DNA of 64,000 nt from Nocardioides kribbensis (GCF_015070375.1 NZ_JADCLL010000005.1:248001-312000); one strand, 5' to 3'; positions 20,618 through 29,369 are shown, counted from the first letter of the stretch. The notes: generated by a model not told the origin, from the letters alone. A program made the numbers and translations.

Positions 20618-21424
20618 GTGCGTGGCTCGGGGCGGACCTACTGGCGACTGCTCGTCGCCGGCTTCCGGCGCGGCTCGACCTACCGCCTGGCCGCGCTCGG
20701 CGGGCTGGTCGCCAACGCCACCTTCGGGCTGCTCAAGGTGGCCGTGCTGCTCGCCACCGTCGAGGCCGCCGGCGGCGAGCTGGCCGGCTACGACGCGGCG
20801 CGGATGAGCGCCTACATCTGGCTCTCCCAGGGTCTGCTCGGCTCGGTCAACCTCTTCGGGCGCACCGACGTGGCCGAGCGGATCAAGACCGGCGACATCG
20901 CCGTCGACTTCCTGCGCCCCCTCGACGTGCAGGCCGCCACGATCACCACCGCCGTGGGCCAGGCGCTCTTCGCGCTGCTCCCCCGCGGCGTGCCCTCGGT
21001 GGTGCTCGGCGCCCTCGTGGTGGGCATGGCCACCCCCGACCACCCGGCGTCCTACGCCCTCGGCGCGCTCAGCGTGCTGCTCGGCATCGTGCTGTCGTGG
21101 GCCACGGTCTACGTCGTGGCCACCGCCGGCTTCTGGCTGGTCGACGCCCGCGGGCTCCAGGTGCTCTACATGGTGGTCTCGGGCTTCCTGGCCGGCCTCT
21201 TCGTGCCGATCTGGCTCTTCCCCTCCTGGCTGGTCGCGCTCGCCCAGGCCACGCCCTTCCCGTCGATGCTGATGTACCCCGTCGACGTGCTGTCGGGGCG
21301 CGTGGAGGGCCTCGGCGCCCTCGCGATGGTCGCCGCCCAGGTCGGGTGGCTGGCTCTCGTGCTGCTCGCGGGTCACCTGCTCACCCGCGCCGGGCGGGTC
21401 CGCCTGGAGGTGCAGGGTGGCTGA
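20618..21424 (+). CDS. ABC-2 family transporter permease (first)
   Basis: A 268-residue integral membrane protein with about six segments. It belongs to the ABC2_membrane_6 (DUF990) type found in pairs with an ATPase: SAYIWLSQGLLGSVNLFGRTD and IKTGDIAVDFLRP are its conserved cytoplasmic parts. GTG 20618 follows TAGGTT by 9 nt without a ribosome binding site, which suggests leaderless translation. It overlaps the second permease by 8 bp. Together with the next two genes it forms an exporter of unknown substrate. Confidence 0.85.
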   Translation: MRGSGRTYWRLLVAGFRRGSTYRLAALGGLVANATFGLLKVAVLLATVEAAGGELAGYDAARMSAYIWLSQGLLGSVNLFGRTDVAERIKTGDIAVDFLRPLDVQAATITTAVGQALFALLPRGVPSVVLGALVVGMATPDHPASYALGALSVLLGIVLSWATVYVVATAGFWLVDARGLQVLYMVVSGFLAGLFVPIWLFPSWLVALAQATPFPSMLMYPVDVLSGRVEGLGALAMVAAQVGWLALVLLAGHLLTRAGRVRLEVQGG

Positions 21425-22310
21425 GCCGACCCGGGCCCGGCCCGCACCCGGGACCGCATCCGGGTCCGCCGCGCCCGCCGGGACCCGCCGCGGACCGCTC
21501 GCGCGCGGGCGGCGCGCTGCTGCGCCGTACCTCGCGGTGCTGGGGTCGCGGGCGCGCTCCCAGCGCTCCTACCGCGTCGGCTTCGGCGTCGACCTCGCCA
21601 GCTCGCTGCTGGTCGGGGTGGTGGAGCTGGCCGAGGTGTGGGTGCTCTTCCACAACGTCGACCGGCTCGGGGGCATCGACTTCGCGCAGGTGCTGCTGGT
21701 CTTCGGCCTCGCCGACCTCTGCTTCTCGCTCGCCGACCTCGCCTTCGGCCACTGCGACACGCTGCCGACCTACGTGCGCGCCGGCACCCTCGACGTCTTC
21801 TACCTGCGCCCCCAGCCGCTGCTGCTCCAGCTCGTCACCAGCGACCTGAGCCTGCGGCGCCTGGCCCGCGCGGCCGTCGGGCTGGCCGCCCTCGTGGCGG
21901 GGCTCGTGGTCAACGACGTGGCGTGGTCGCCGGCCACCGTCGCGCTGCTGCTCGTGGCCGTCGCCAGCGGGATCGCGACCTTCGCCGCGCTCTTCGTCAC
22001 CGCCGCCGGGCTGCAGTTCTTCCTCCTCGACGGCGCCGAGCTGACCAACGCCTTCGTCTACGGCGGGCGCTACGCCGCCTCGCAGCCGGCCAGCGTGTGG
22101 TCGCGGCCGCTGGTGGTCGTCTTCGGCTTCTTCTTCCCCATGGCCTTCACCGCCTACCTGCCCGCCCTCGCCCTGCTCGACCTGCCCGGGTCGGACTGGC
22201 TGCCGGGCTGGCTGGGCTGGTGCGCACCGCTGGCCGCGGTGTGGGCCTGGGCCCTGGCCACACTGAGCTGGCGCACCGGCGTGCGCCACTACCGAGGAGG
22301 CGGCGGATGA
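21417..22310 (+). CDS. ABC-2 family transporter permease (second)
   Basis: A 297-residue permease of the same family as the preceding gene. LADLAFGHCDTLPTYVRAGT and LDVFYLRPQPLL correspond to the KTGDIAVDFLRP region of its partner. The first 35 residues are Pro/Ala/Arg-rich and cytoplasmic. GTG 21417 lies inside the end of the first permease gene, and the stop overlaps the ATPase start (ATGA). It probably forms a heterodimeric channel with the first permease. Confidence 0.85.
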   Translation: MAEPTRARPAPGTASGSAAPAGTRRGPLARGRRAAAPYLAVLGSRARSQRSYRVGFGVDLASSLLVGVVELAEVWVLFHNVDRLGGIDFAQVLLVFGLADLCFSLADLAFGHCDTLPTYVRAGTLDVFYLRPQPLLLQLVTSDLSLRRLARAAVGLAALVAGLVVNDVAWSPATVALLLVAVASGIATFAALFVTAAGLQFFLLDGAELTNAFVYGGRYAASQPASVWSRPLVVVFGFFFPMAFTAYLPALALLDLPGSDWLPGWLGWCAPLAAVWAWALATLSWRTGVRHYRGGGG

Positions 22311-23296
22311 GCGGTCCCACGACACCGGGCGGCCCGGGCGAGACCGGGCCCGTGATCGAGACCCACGGGCTGACCCGGGAGTTCACGGTGCGCGACGGGC
22401 TGCGCCGCCGCCGCGTGAGGGCCGTCGACGACCTCACCGTCACGGTCGGCGCCGGGGAGGCGGTGGGCTGGATCGGCGCCAACGGCGCGGGCAAGTCGAC
22501 CACCATCAAGATGCTCACCGGCATCCTCGTGCCGACCTCCGGCACGGTGCGCACCTGCGGGCTGCGTCCGGTCGAGGACCGGCGCCGCCTGGCGCGTCGC
22601 GTCGGCGTGGTCTTCGGGCAGCGCTCGCAGCTGTGGTGGGACCTCCCGGTGCGCGAGTCGTTCCGGATCCTGGCCGCGATCCACTCCCTCGACGCCGCCG
22701 CTGAGCGCGCCCGCACCGAGGAACTGGTGGAGCGCCTGGAGATGGGCGACGTCCTCGGCACCCCGGTGCGCCAGCTCTCGCTGGGCCAGCGGATGCGCGC
22801 CGAGGTGGCCGCGGCGCTGCTGCACTCCCCCGCGCTGGTCGTGCTCGACGAGCCCACCATCGGCCTCGACGTGCTCTCCAAGCAGCGGCTGCGCGAGTTC
22901 CTGGTCGCCGAGCGCCGCGCCCACGGCACGACCCTGCTGCTGACCACCCACGACATGGGCGACGTCGAGCGGCTCTGCGACCGCGTGCTGCTGGTCGACC
23001 GCGGCGCGCTGGTCTTCGACGGCGACCTCGCCGGGCTCTCGCGCACCGTCGGCGCCGAGCGGGTGCTGGTGGTCGACCTCGCGGGGGCGACCCCCGACCT
23101 CACCGGCCTGCCCGACGTACGCCACCTGGGCAGCGAGGGCGGCGGTCTGCGCCAGCGGCTCTCCTTCGACCCCGACACCACCACCGCCGCGCGCGTGCTC
23201 GCCGCCGTCTCCGACCACGCCGAGGTGCTCGACCTGTCGATCGAGGAGCCCGACGTCGAGGACGTCGTGCGCCGGGTCTACGCTGCTCGCCGCTGA
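22307..23296 (+). CDS. ABC transporter ATP-binding protein
   Basis: A 329-residue ATPase of the three-gene exporter. Walker A is GANGAGKST, the Q-loop region is VVFGQRSQLWWDLP, the signature is LSLGQRMR (a variant of LSGGQ usual in this ABC-2 subgroup), Walker B is LVVLDEPT, and the switch histidine is in TTHDM. A C-terminal domain of about 90 residues follows the nucleotide-binding domain. The ATG overlaps the previous stop. Confidence 0.93.
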   Translation: MSGPTTPGGPGETGPVIETHGLTREFTVRDGLRRRRVRAVDDLTVTVGAGEAVGWIGANGAGKSTTIKMLTGILVPTSGTVRTCGLRPVEDRRRLARRVGVVFGQRSQLWWDLPVRESFRILAAIHSLDAAAERARTEELVERLEMGDVLGTPVRQLSLGQRMRAEVAAALLHSPALVVLDEPTIGLDVLSKQRLREFLVAERRAHGTTLLLTTHDMGDVERLCDRVLLVDRGALVFDGDLAGLSRTVGAERVLVVDLAGATPDLTGLPDVRHLGSEGGGLRQRLSFDPDTTTAARVLAAVSDHAEVLDLSIEEPDVEDVVRRVYAARR

Positions 23297-23403
23297 GGCG
23301 GCCCGGCCGGTCAGGGAGGGGCCGGCGACGAGTCGGTCGGCCTCGACCCGACCGCGCAGGTCTCCACGGCCGGGCCCGCGGGCCGCTGGTGCTCCCGGTG
23401 CCC

Positions 23404-24201
23404 TCAGCCGGCCAGGGACCCCGCGAAGATCTGCCAGGCCAGCGCGGACTTCGCGCCGAGACTCAGCGCCAGGTAGGCCTTCTCCCCGAACGCATAGCTG
23501 CGCCACGGCCCGACCTCGCGGTACTGCAGGTACTGGTTGAGCGCGAACGACGTGAAGAACACGAAGAGCGAGACGAAGATGCCGTACACGAACCCGGGGA
23601 CGGTCTCGGACCCGACGATGTTGACGGTGATCGCGACCCACGGCGCGGCGCCCGCGATGCAGCCGAACCAGAACGGCAGCATGGTCGTCGACGACCTGCC
23701 GGGCGGGTTCATCGTCTCCTGGAGCCAGCCGAAGAGGATCATCGCCACGTTGGCGCCGATGATGGCGATCGCGGCGTTGACCTGCGTGATGCCGGCGTAG
23801 AAGGCGATGAGCAGGATCATGATCGTGGCACTGACCGAGTACTCGACCCAGCGGAAGACGTTGATCCCCCGCCTCAGGTCGCGCTCGTAACGGGTGCGGA
23901 GCACCGTCGCGGTCAGACCGTGGTCCAGCGCGGCCAGGGCGAGGAACGCGGAGACGGCGAGGCCGATCGGCACGTCGAAGGCCACGGTCGGAGCAGGGAC
24001 ACGGCTACCCGGGGGGCCTTCCGGGTACGCCGTCGACACGTCGATCGCGAAGTCCGAGGCGAGCACCAGCACCGCGATCGCCTGGGCGGCGTGGAGCACC
24101 GTCAGGCCGACGTTCCACCGCCGAAGGTCGGTCAGCCTGGCCTCGTCGAGCTCCGCAGCCGGGGCCTGCGAGGTGCGGGAGGAAGGCTTGCGGCTCGTCA
24201 C
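23404..24201 (-). CDS. Heliorhodopsin
   Basis: A 265-residue seven-helix retinal protein of the heliorhodopsin family, which has inverted topology (N-terminus inside). Retinal Lys251 lies in SLGAKSALAWQ. The counterion Glu120 is in RWVEYSVSATIM. His37 and His94 correspond to the conserved His23 and His80 of heliorhodopsin 48C12. ALNQYLQYREVGPW and YAFGEKAY are family signatures. GTG 24201 follows CATACT without a ribosome binding site. No retinal-synthesis gene is in the window, so chromophore supply must come from elsewhere. The role is probably light sensing or membrane signalling; heliorhodopsins do not pump ions. It sits directly beside the proposed genomic-island boundary. Confidence 0.93.
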   Translation of the reverse strand: MTSRKPSSRTSQAPAAELDEARLTDLRRWNVGLTVLHAAQAIAVLVLASDFAIDVSTAYPEGPPGSRVPAPTVAFDVPIGLAVSAFLALAALDHGLTATVLRTRYERDLRRGINVFRWVEYSVSATIMILLIAFYAGITQVNAAIAIIGANVAMILFGWLQETMNPPGRSSTTMLPFWFGCIAGAAPWVAITVNIVGSETVPGFVYGIFVSLFVFFTSFALNQYLQYREVGPWRSYAFGEKAYLALSLGAKSALAWQIFAGSLAG

Positions 24202-24302
24202 GCGTCCAGTATGGCGGCCGCGGGAGCAGCGCGCGGCCCCCTCGGGACCCTGCGGCCGGTCCGTGCCGTCGACCACGGGAGCCCGAGCAGCCTCAGCGCG
24301 GG

Positions 24303-24368
24303 TCAGCGCGGGTCGGCGCCCGCTTGCTCCAGCAGGGCGACGCACTCCACGTGGTGCGTCATCGGGAA
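24303..24368 (-). pseudogene. Displaced 3' end of a TrmA/RumA-type methyltransferase gene
   Basis: The minus strand encodes FPMTHHVECVALLEQAGADPR and a stop, the standard C-terminus of RumA/TrmA-family RNA methyltransferases, with no start or body attached. The only intact family member in the window ends at 32617 with FPMTSHVEVVAQLVKSGSEVR. I read this fragment as that gene's original tail, separated by an insertion of about 8.3 kb. Confidence 0.65.
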
Positions 24369-24370
24369 GA
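24358..24370. other. Candidate left attachment site
   Basis: GTCATCGGGAAGA matches GTCATCGGAAAGA at 32672-32684 with one difference. Both encode the FPMT turn of the methyltransferase. Just inside, TGCGGTCAG at 24403 and 24413 and the inverted CTGACC at 24431 and 24438 look like clustered protein-binding sites. Confidence 0.45.
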
Positions 24371-24567
24371 CGCCGACGCTCCTGAGCGTAGACGCGATCC
24401 TTTGCGGTCAGCTGCGGTCAGGAGGCGAAACTGACCTCTGACCTGCAGCGATGCCGCCCGAGAGGTCTGACGTCGTCAGCACGTCGCTGAGGGAGCTTGC
24501 GAATCAAAGCGAGCCCATTCCGAGCCCTCGTGTCTGCGGGCACCGACGGTCGCAATCAACTGCATGT

Positions 24568-25184
24568 TCAGGTGTCGCCGCGAGCGCGTGCTTCGAGGTA
24601 CTGATCCATCACCGCCACGGGGATCCGGCCGCGGTCGGAGACGACGATGTCGTGCGTGGACGCCCAGCGACGTACGTACGCCGGGGTCGGCGGTGCGGGC
24701 GCGAGCGGCGGTGCCGATTCGAGGGCTCGTGCGGCATTGGCGCCGACCATCTCCTCGGCCAGTCCTACGCGCGCAGCTGCGAGGAAGCGGTAGGTCCACT
24801 CCTGGGCGAGCTTGCGGGTCTCGCAGAAGATGATCGGAACGTTGGGGAACCGGATCTGGCACTCGGCGATCCCGTCGGCCACGAGACTCGGCCGGACGTA
24901 GTCGACCTTGACGCCCCGCGAGTAGCCCTCTTCGACGACCACGGCGGCGCGCGGGATCGCGGAGAGCTCGCCGCGCCCCGTCGTACGCAGGACCGCACCG
25001 CCACCTGCTCGACGATCTCGGCGTCGGGTGGCCACTCCTCGAGCCGGTGGCAGTAGACCTTGCCGGTGCGCGGCCACACGTCCTTCGCCTTGAGGATGAT
25101 TCCCTCCTCGAGCGGGATCCGGAGCAGGTACGGGAGCGTCGATCCGGGTTCGGTGTTGCGCGCGATGACGAAGTCATCCGGCAT
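24568..25184 (-). pseudogene. ERCC4-nuclease/Lsr2-like protein gene with internal deletion and frameshift
   Basis: The 5' part (from ATG 25184) reads MPDDFVIARNTEPGS and continues to EIVEQVAVRSC. The 3' part resumes in another frame with ELSAIPRAAVVVEEG, followed by VPIIFCETRKLAQEW and ending with VRRWASTHDIVVSDRGRIP. The latter is an Lsr2-type DNA-binding helix pair. In intact actinobacterial relatives a complete ERCC4 nuclease core lies between these parts (family recalled, not searched). Here its catalytic segment is missing and the frames no longer join (junction about 24975-25000). The product should be inactive unless frameshifting occurs. Confidence 0.65.
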
Positions 25185-25399
25185 CCTGATCCTCACCCTG
25201 CCCGCCAGCTGTCACCCAGGCGTCGTCATGCTCGCCATCGGCATCGAGTACCGCACCCTCCGCCACCGACTCGACCGCCAAGCGCAGGCCTGACTCACAT
25301 CGCTGCCTGACATTTCGATGACGTGTCGAATCCAGTCGCTCGCGACCGAGCCCGACCATGCTGACGTGCCGGATCAGCACAGTCCGGGGCCGAGGGAGG

Positions 25400-26542
25400 T
25401 TAGGCCGGGGCGCGCAGCAGGTGGCCGGAGAACACTCCGCGCCCGGTACGAGCTGCCACGGTGCCCCAGGCGAGCAGGAGGCCGGCGTAGAAGAGCACTG
25501 CAGCGACTGCCAGGAAGTGCGCACCCGTGATGGCGGCCAGTCCTGACGTCCCGGTGACGACGGTGCCGACTGGGAAGGTGAAGGACCACCAGGTCAGCGA
25601 GAAGGGCATGCCTGCTCGCATAGTGCGGATCGTGATGGCGATCGCGAGCGCGAGCCAGAGCATGGCGAATCCCCACATGGGTGCGCCGTAGACGAGCCCC
25701 ATGGCCTCGAAGGCGCGCCCGTACGGTGCGGGGTAGACGTCGGTGGCTGTCGCGCCCAGGGTGTGCGCGGCGGTGATCGACTGGCCGAGCGGGCCGAGCA
25801 CGATCCACAGTGTGGGGACTGCGGCTGCGGCTCCGACCTTGTGGTGCACCAGGCGGGTCCAGATCATCGTGATCACGACCAGGCTGGCGACGATGGTGAG
25901 GCCGAACATCATCGTGCAGGCCAGCTGCATGGTGAGCTGCCACTGACCGGCGGGCAGGTGGGGCAGCAGCAGGGGGCCGGTGGCTGCACTGACCATGGGC
26001 GGTACGACGGGCATCAGCCAGCCCCCGAAGGCGGCGTCCGGCTTCACTTCGTGGGTGGTGAAGGCCTTGTAGGGCACCGCCACCGCGGTCCACAGACCGA
26101 GCAGGGTGCCGGCGGTCCAGAGCACGAAGTCGATGCCCACCGCTGTCCCCTGGCCGACCAGCGGCTGACCGACCAGCAGGGCGCCGGCTCCGACGGTCAT
26201 CAGCGCCATAGCCGGGGCGCCGTAGAAGTGGGACATCGCCGGGTTGTCGAGGTGTCCCCGCGCGGTGCGGGGGTGCTGCGTCCAGTGGATGATTGTCGCC
26301 GCGCTGATGACGGCGAGCAGGATCACGTCGAGGATCCACACGATCCGTGCGAAAGGCAGCAGACCGGGGACCTTGACGGGCAGGGTCGCGGCGGCGTTCG
26401 CGACGATCCCGGTGCCCATCACGGAGGCGAACCAGTTCGGGCCGATGAATCCGAACGCGGACTGTCCCTCGAGAGCGGTCAGGAAAGTACGACGATCTGC
26501 GGGGCGCTCGCTGGTGCTGGTGCGGGCTTCAAGAATGCTCAT
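25400..26542 (-). CDS. TDT-family transporter (TehA/Mae1-like)
   Basis: A 380-residue membrane protein with about ten segments of the tellurite-resistance/dicarboxylate transporter family. The first helix FIGPNWFASVMGTGIVANA and HFYGAPAMALMTVGAGA carry the family's conserved aromatic and glycine positions, and the pore phenylalanines typical of SLAC1/TehA folds are plausible. Substrates in this family include malate, sulfite and small anions. A divergent LysR regulator shares the intergenic region with a 16-bp palindrome, so the transporter is probably its target. Confidence 0.88.
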   Translation of the reverse strand: MSILEARTSTSERPADRRTFLTALEGQSAFGFIGPNWFASVMGTGIVANAAATLPVKVPGLLPFARIVWILDVILLAVISAATIIHWTQHPRTARGHLDNPAMSHFYGAPAMALMTVGAGALLVGQPLVGQGTAVGIDFVLWTAGTLLGLWTAVAVPYKAFTTHEVKPDAAFGGWLMPVVPPMVSAATGPLLLPHLPAGQWQLTMQLACTMMFGLTIVASLVVITMIWTRLVHHKVGAAAAVPTLWIVLGPLGQSITAAHTLGATATDVYPAPYGRAFEAMGLVYGAPMWGFAMLWLALAIAITIRTMRAGMPFSLTWWSFTFPVGTVVTGTSGLAAITGAHFLAVAAVLFYAGLLLAWGTVAARTGRGVFSGHLLRAPA

Positions 26543-26588
26543 GACTTGAGTCTGCGAGTGCACACGGTGGGTCAGTAGTCCCCGCCGA

Positions 26589-26604
26589 GTTGTGCATGCA
26601 CAAC
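26589..26604. promoter_or_regulatory. 16-bp palindromic operator GTTGTGCATGCACAAC
   Basis: A perfect palindrome containing the T-N11-A pattern used by LysR-type regulators. It is centred 38 bp before the LysR start and 55 bp before the TDT transporter start. Confidence 0.7.
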
Positions 26605-26634
26605 CAGGGCTTGTGACTGCCGTAGGTTTGGCTT

Positions 26635-27561
26635 GTGCCCACTCCGCATCTCCCTGATCTCGATGCACTGCGCCTGCTCGTGGGCATCGCCCGGCATGGC
26701 AGCATCGGTGGCACGGCCCGTGCCAACGGCATGAGCCAGCAGGCCGCGTCCGAACGTGTGCGGGCGATGGAGACCCAAACGGGCCTGACGCTCCTACGAC
26801 GCGGCGCACGTGGCTCACAGCTCACCGAGGCCGGCGTGGTCGTAGCCGAGTGGGCGGCGAGGTTGCTCGATCTGGCCGACGAGGTAGACACCGCGATCGA
26901 GGGGTTGCGCGGCGACCGTAGTCGCGAGCTCGTGGTGTGGGCCAGCATGACGATCGCGGAGAGTCTGATCCCCCGCTGGCTGGTGCAGTTGCGCCAGCGA
27001 CAGCAAAGCGAGGGCTACCGGGCGACGGCTGTGAGTCTCCATGCCTCCAACAGCCGCGACGTGGTCGAAGCGGTTCGCGCAGGAACGGCTCACGTCGGCT
27101 TCGTCGAGGGAGTCGAGGCGCCGGCGGCGGTGCGGTCTGTGACCGTCGCCGAGGACGAGCTCGTCCTGGTCGCGGCGGCCGGCGCACCGCTGAGTCGACG
27201 ACGCACCCCTCTGTTGCCCGAGGAGGTGGCAGCACTTGCGCTGACCAGTCGTGAGGAGGGCTCGGGCACCCGCGAGGTTCTCGAGATCGCCCTGGCCAAG
27301 CATGGCTTGGTGGTGGGCGACCCGGAGGTGGAGCTCACCACCGCGACCGCTGTTCGTGAGGCGGTCCTTGCCGGCAGCGCGCCGGCGTTCCTCAGCCGTC
27401 GCGTCGTCGCGCGCGACGTGGACTCCGGGAGCCTGAGTGTCGTGGCGGTCTTGGACCTCGACCTGAGACGGTACTTCCGCGCCGTCTGGGTCGGAACCAA
27501 GAACCCGCCCACGGGCGCGGTGCGAGATCTTGTGGCGATCGCGCGAACGACCGAACGCTGA
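26635..27561 (+). CDS. LysR-family transcriptional regulator
   Basis: A 308-residue regulator. The N-terminal winged helix (about residues 8-65) contains LRLLVGIARHGSIGGTARA and MSQQAASERVRAME, followed by a two-lobed effector domain with HVGFVEG and GTREVLE. GTG 26635 follows TAGGTT by 6 nt, a leaderless arrangement. It is divergent from the TDT transporter and very likely controls it through the palindrome at 26589-26604. The inducer is unknown. Confidence 0.93.
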   Translation: MPTPHLPDLDALRLLVGIARHGSIGGTARANGMSQQAASERVRAMETQTGLTLLRRGARGSQLTEAGVVVAEWAARLLDLADEVDTAIEGLRGDRSRELVVWASMTIAESLIPRWLVQLRQRQQSEGYRATAVSLHASNSRDVVEAVRAGTAHVGFVEGVEAPAAVRSVTVAEDELVLVAAAGAPLSRRRTPLLPEEVAALALTSREEGSGTREVLEIALAKHGLVVGDPEVELTTATAVREAVLAGSAPAFLSRRVVARDVDSGSLSVVAVLDLDLRRYFRAVWVGTKNPPTGAVRDLVAIARTTER

Positions 27562-27679
27562 CCATAGCCCCTACACAACGAATCGGTGGACCACGAGCAA
27601 CGGTTCCGAGCACCACGAGCAAGCCGAGCGAGTAGAGCGCCACGATCTCGATCTGAACTCCTGGTTTGGTGAGCCGCAT
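27392..27679 (-). CDS. Possible small membrane peptide with an unusually strong ribosome binding site
   Basis: ATG 27679 is preceded by AAGGGAGGTG at 6-nt spacing, the best Shine-Dalgarno sequence in the window. The product begins MRLTKPGVQIEIVALYSLG and has one hydrophobic segment to about residue 28. After that the frame runs antisense into the LysR gene and becomes Arg/Pro-rich, so only the first 30-35 residues look genuine. It may be a truncated gene inside the island. The rest of 27562-27923 shows nothing recognisable. Confidence 0.35.
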   Translation of the reverse strand: MRLTKPGVQIEIVALYSLGLLVVLGTVARGPPIRCVGAMVSVRSFARSPQDLAPRPWAGSWFRPRRRGSTVSGRGPRPPRHSGSRSPRRARRRDG

Positions 27680-27923
27680 GTGTGCCACCTCCCTTCCTTT
27701 CCTGCAGGGTGTCCGCGAGCGAGGCCTGCTAATCACCGGCTTCGTGGTGTGGACCCACAACACGGCCTTGTGTCCCAGCATCGCGGACGTGTAGGCGCGA
27801 GCAGGCGGCTCGGTCACGCTCGGCATAGGGTTTTGCTCATGACGTGGTCGCCTCCTGTCCGCGACGAGCAAGCGCTCCCACTCCCGGAGGTCGCCGGCCT
27901 CGTGCGCCTTTGCATCGCGACCG

Positions 27924-28562
27924 GTGTCGCGCTCGTGGGCTGGAACTGACTGCGTGCGACCAGACCCCGCAAGCAAGCGAGCCCGCGTCCATGACGTTCC
28001 GGTCGGTCGGCTGAACGAGCTGGTCGAAGGGTGGCGGTTCGGAGGTCCGAGCGGTACCAGGTTCGTGCCCTGGTTCGACCCCGACGGCGCTGGCACGGGC
28101 GCCCGGGTCCTGCTGCTGATGGAGGCGCCGGGCCCCAAGACGGTTGCCGCGGGTGACCTCGGCTTCAGCTCGCTCGACAACGACGATCCCACCACCCGAC
28201 AGGTCCGCCGGGCGCTGACCCCCTCCAGGCTCGACCCGGCGCGCTGCCTGCGGTGGAACGTCGTCCCCTGGGCATTGACCGGACCTGAAGGTCGACTCCG
28301 CAGCCCCCGGGTCAACGACTTGGAAGAGGCCCGCCCCGCCTTGAGCGCCCTGCTCGCCGAACTGGTCGACCTCCGGGTGGTCGTGCCCTTCGGCAGCGCG
28401 GCGCTGGAGGGCTGGATGCGGTACCTCACGCTCGCCGAGCACCCGGTCCTCGTCCCCACCCTGGCCGTTCCCCATCCCTCACCCGCCAACGGACACCGGC
28501 GCCAGGAGGCCTTCCGCCGAACCACCGCCGCTCTGGAACGAGCCGCGGATCTCTGCCGGTGA
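27924..28562 (+). CDS. Uracil-DNA-glycosylase-superfamily protein
   Basis: About 212 residues. The fold's first motif is VLLLMEAPGP and the last is VPHPSPANG, with the conserved His-Pro-Ser-Pro loop. WNVVPWALTGP lies between them. These identify the UDG superfamily, though the distinct set of residues (Glu-Ala-Pro-Gly) fits a poorly studied branch whose DNA substrate I cannot name. The start is uncertain: GTG 27924 or GTG 27954, neither with a good ribosome binding site. It lies inside the proposed island. Confidence 0.75.
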   Translation: MSRSWAGTDCVRPDPASKRARVHDVPVGRLNELVEGWRFGGPSGTRFVPWFDPDGAGTGARVLLLMEAPGPKTVAAGDLGFSSLDNDDPTTRQVRRALTPSRLDPARCLRWNVVPWALTGPEGRLRSPRVNDLEEARPALSALLAELVDLRVVVPFGSAALEGWMRYLTLAEHPVLVPTLAVPHPSPANGHRRQEAFRRTTAALERAADLCR

Positions 28563-28645
28563 ACGGCCCACTGCCTGGTGCGCAGCCATCTGCCGTCAGC
28601 TTCCTGTAAGTACTCGAGGCCTTTGAGCGACCTAATGTGGTGGAC

Positions 28646-29299
28646 ATGCTCCAAAGCCTGAGGCGAACCGCGATGGCACCGGTCGTCGTCCTGGCCCTCG
28701 TCAGCTGCGGAGGGTCGCCTCAGACGACCAACAGCACTTCGGGCGGCGGCTCCTCGGGGAAGAGCATCTCCGTGGCCGGCGCCCCGGCGCTGAGGTGGGG
28801 TGAGGGAGACTACGGAGTTGTCCTCGCGCATGGCGCTGCTTTCGACGCGGCCAGCTGGGAGAGGCAAGCCGTCGCGATCGCCGACCAGGGGGCGAGTGTA
28901 ATCGCGGTCGAGGACATCGACCCCGATGCGATTCGCGATGCCGTGGAACAGCTACAAGCCGAGGGAGTCGCTGACGTCGCGCTCGTCGGCGCCAGCGCTG
29001 GGGCCGACGCCATCCTCGATCTCGCGACCCAGGACCCAGAGCTGGCCGATCAGCTGATCCTGCTGTCGCCGAACGCAACGGTCGAGGGGCTCGGAGACGA
29101 GCCGAAGCTCTTCGTGGCCAGCAAGGACGAGCCCGTGGCCCACGTCTCGATGGAGCTGGCCGCGTCCTCGCCCGGTGAGGAGAACGAGGTGACGATCCTG
29201 CCGGGCTCGGCCCACGCGCAGAACATCTTCGCCACCGACCAGGCCGCACCGGTCCTCGGCGCGATGCTCCACCGCCTCAAGCGCTTCGCTGCCCCGTGA
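28646..29299 (+). CDS. Lipoprotein with alpha/beta-hydrolase fold
   Basis: A 217-residue protein. The signal sequence ends in the lipobox LALVSC, so it should be lipid-anchored outside the membrane, followed by a Ser/Gly-rich spacer. The hydrolase fold shows HGAAFDAASW (oxyanion region), GASAGADAIL (nucleophile Ser) and PGSAHAQNIF (catalytic His). TAATGT ends 7 nt before ATG 28646, favouring a leaderless start over the GTG 9 nt upstream. The substrate is unknown. It precedes the sigma factor operon. Confidence 0.75.
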   Translation: MLQSLRRTAMAPVVVLALVSCGGSPQTTNSTSGGGSSGKSISVAGAPALRWGEGDYGVVLAHGAAFDAASWERQAVAIADQGASVIAVEDIDPDAIRDAVEQLQAEGVADVALVGASAGADAILDLATQDPELADQLILLSPNATVEGLGDEPKLFVASKDEPVAHVSMELAASSPGEENEVTILPGSAHAQNIFATDQAAPVLGAMLHRLKRFAAP

Positions 29300-29334
29300 G
29301 CCCGCACGGAGCCGTCGTGCTGGGCGCGACACCG

Positions 29335-29361
29335 TGAACCGATCCCGAGAGCGCGTCGTAC
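29335..29361 (+). promoter_or_regulatory. Candidate ECF promoter of the sigma gene
   Basis: TGAACC (29335-29340), a 16-nt spacer, then CGTAC (29357-29361). The same elements and spacing recur at 30569-30595. Transcription would begin at about 29369, placing GTG 29370 at the 5' end of the message. Confidence 0.6.
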
Positions 29362-29369
29362 CCAGGCTC

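Noticed and set aside
25185-25293. Short plus-strand frame ending in LAIGIEYRTLRHRLDRQ, considered as a transposase remnant.
   Set aside because: Too short, without a recognisable motif or ribosome binding site.
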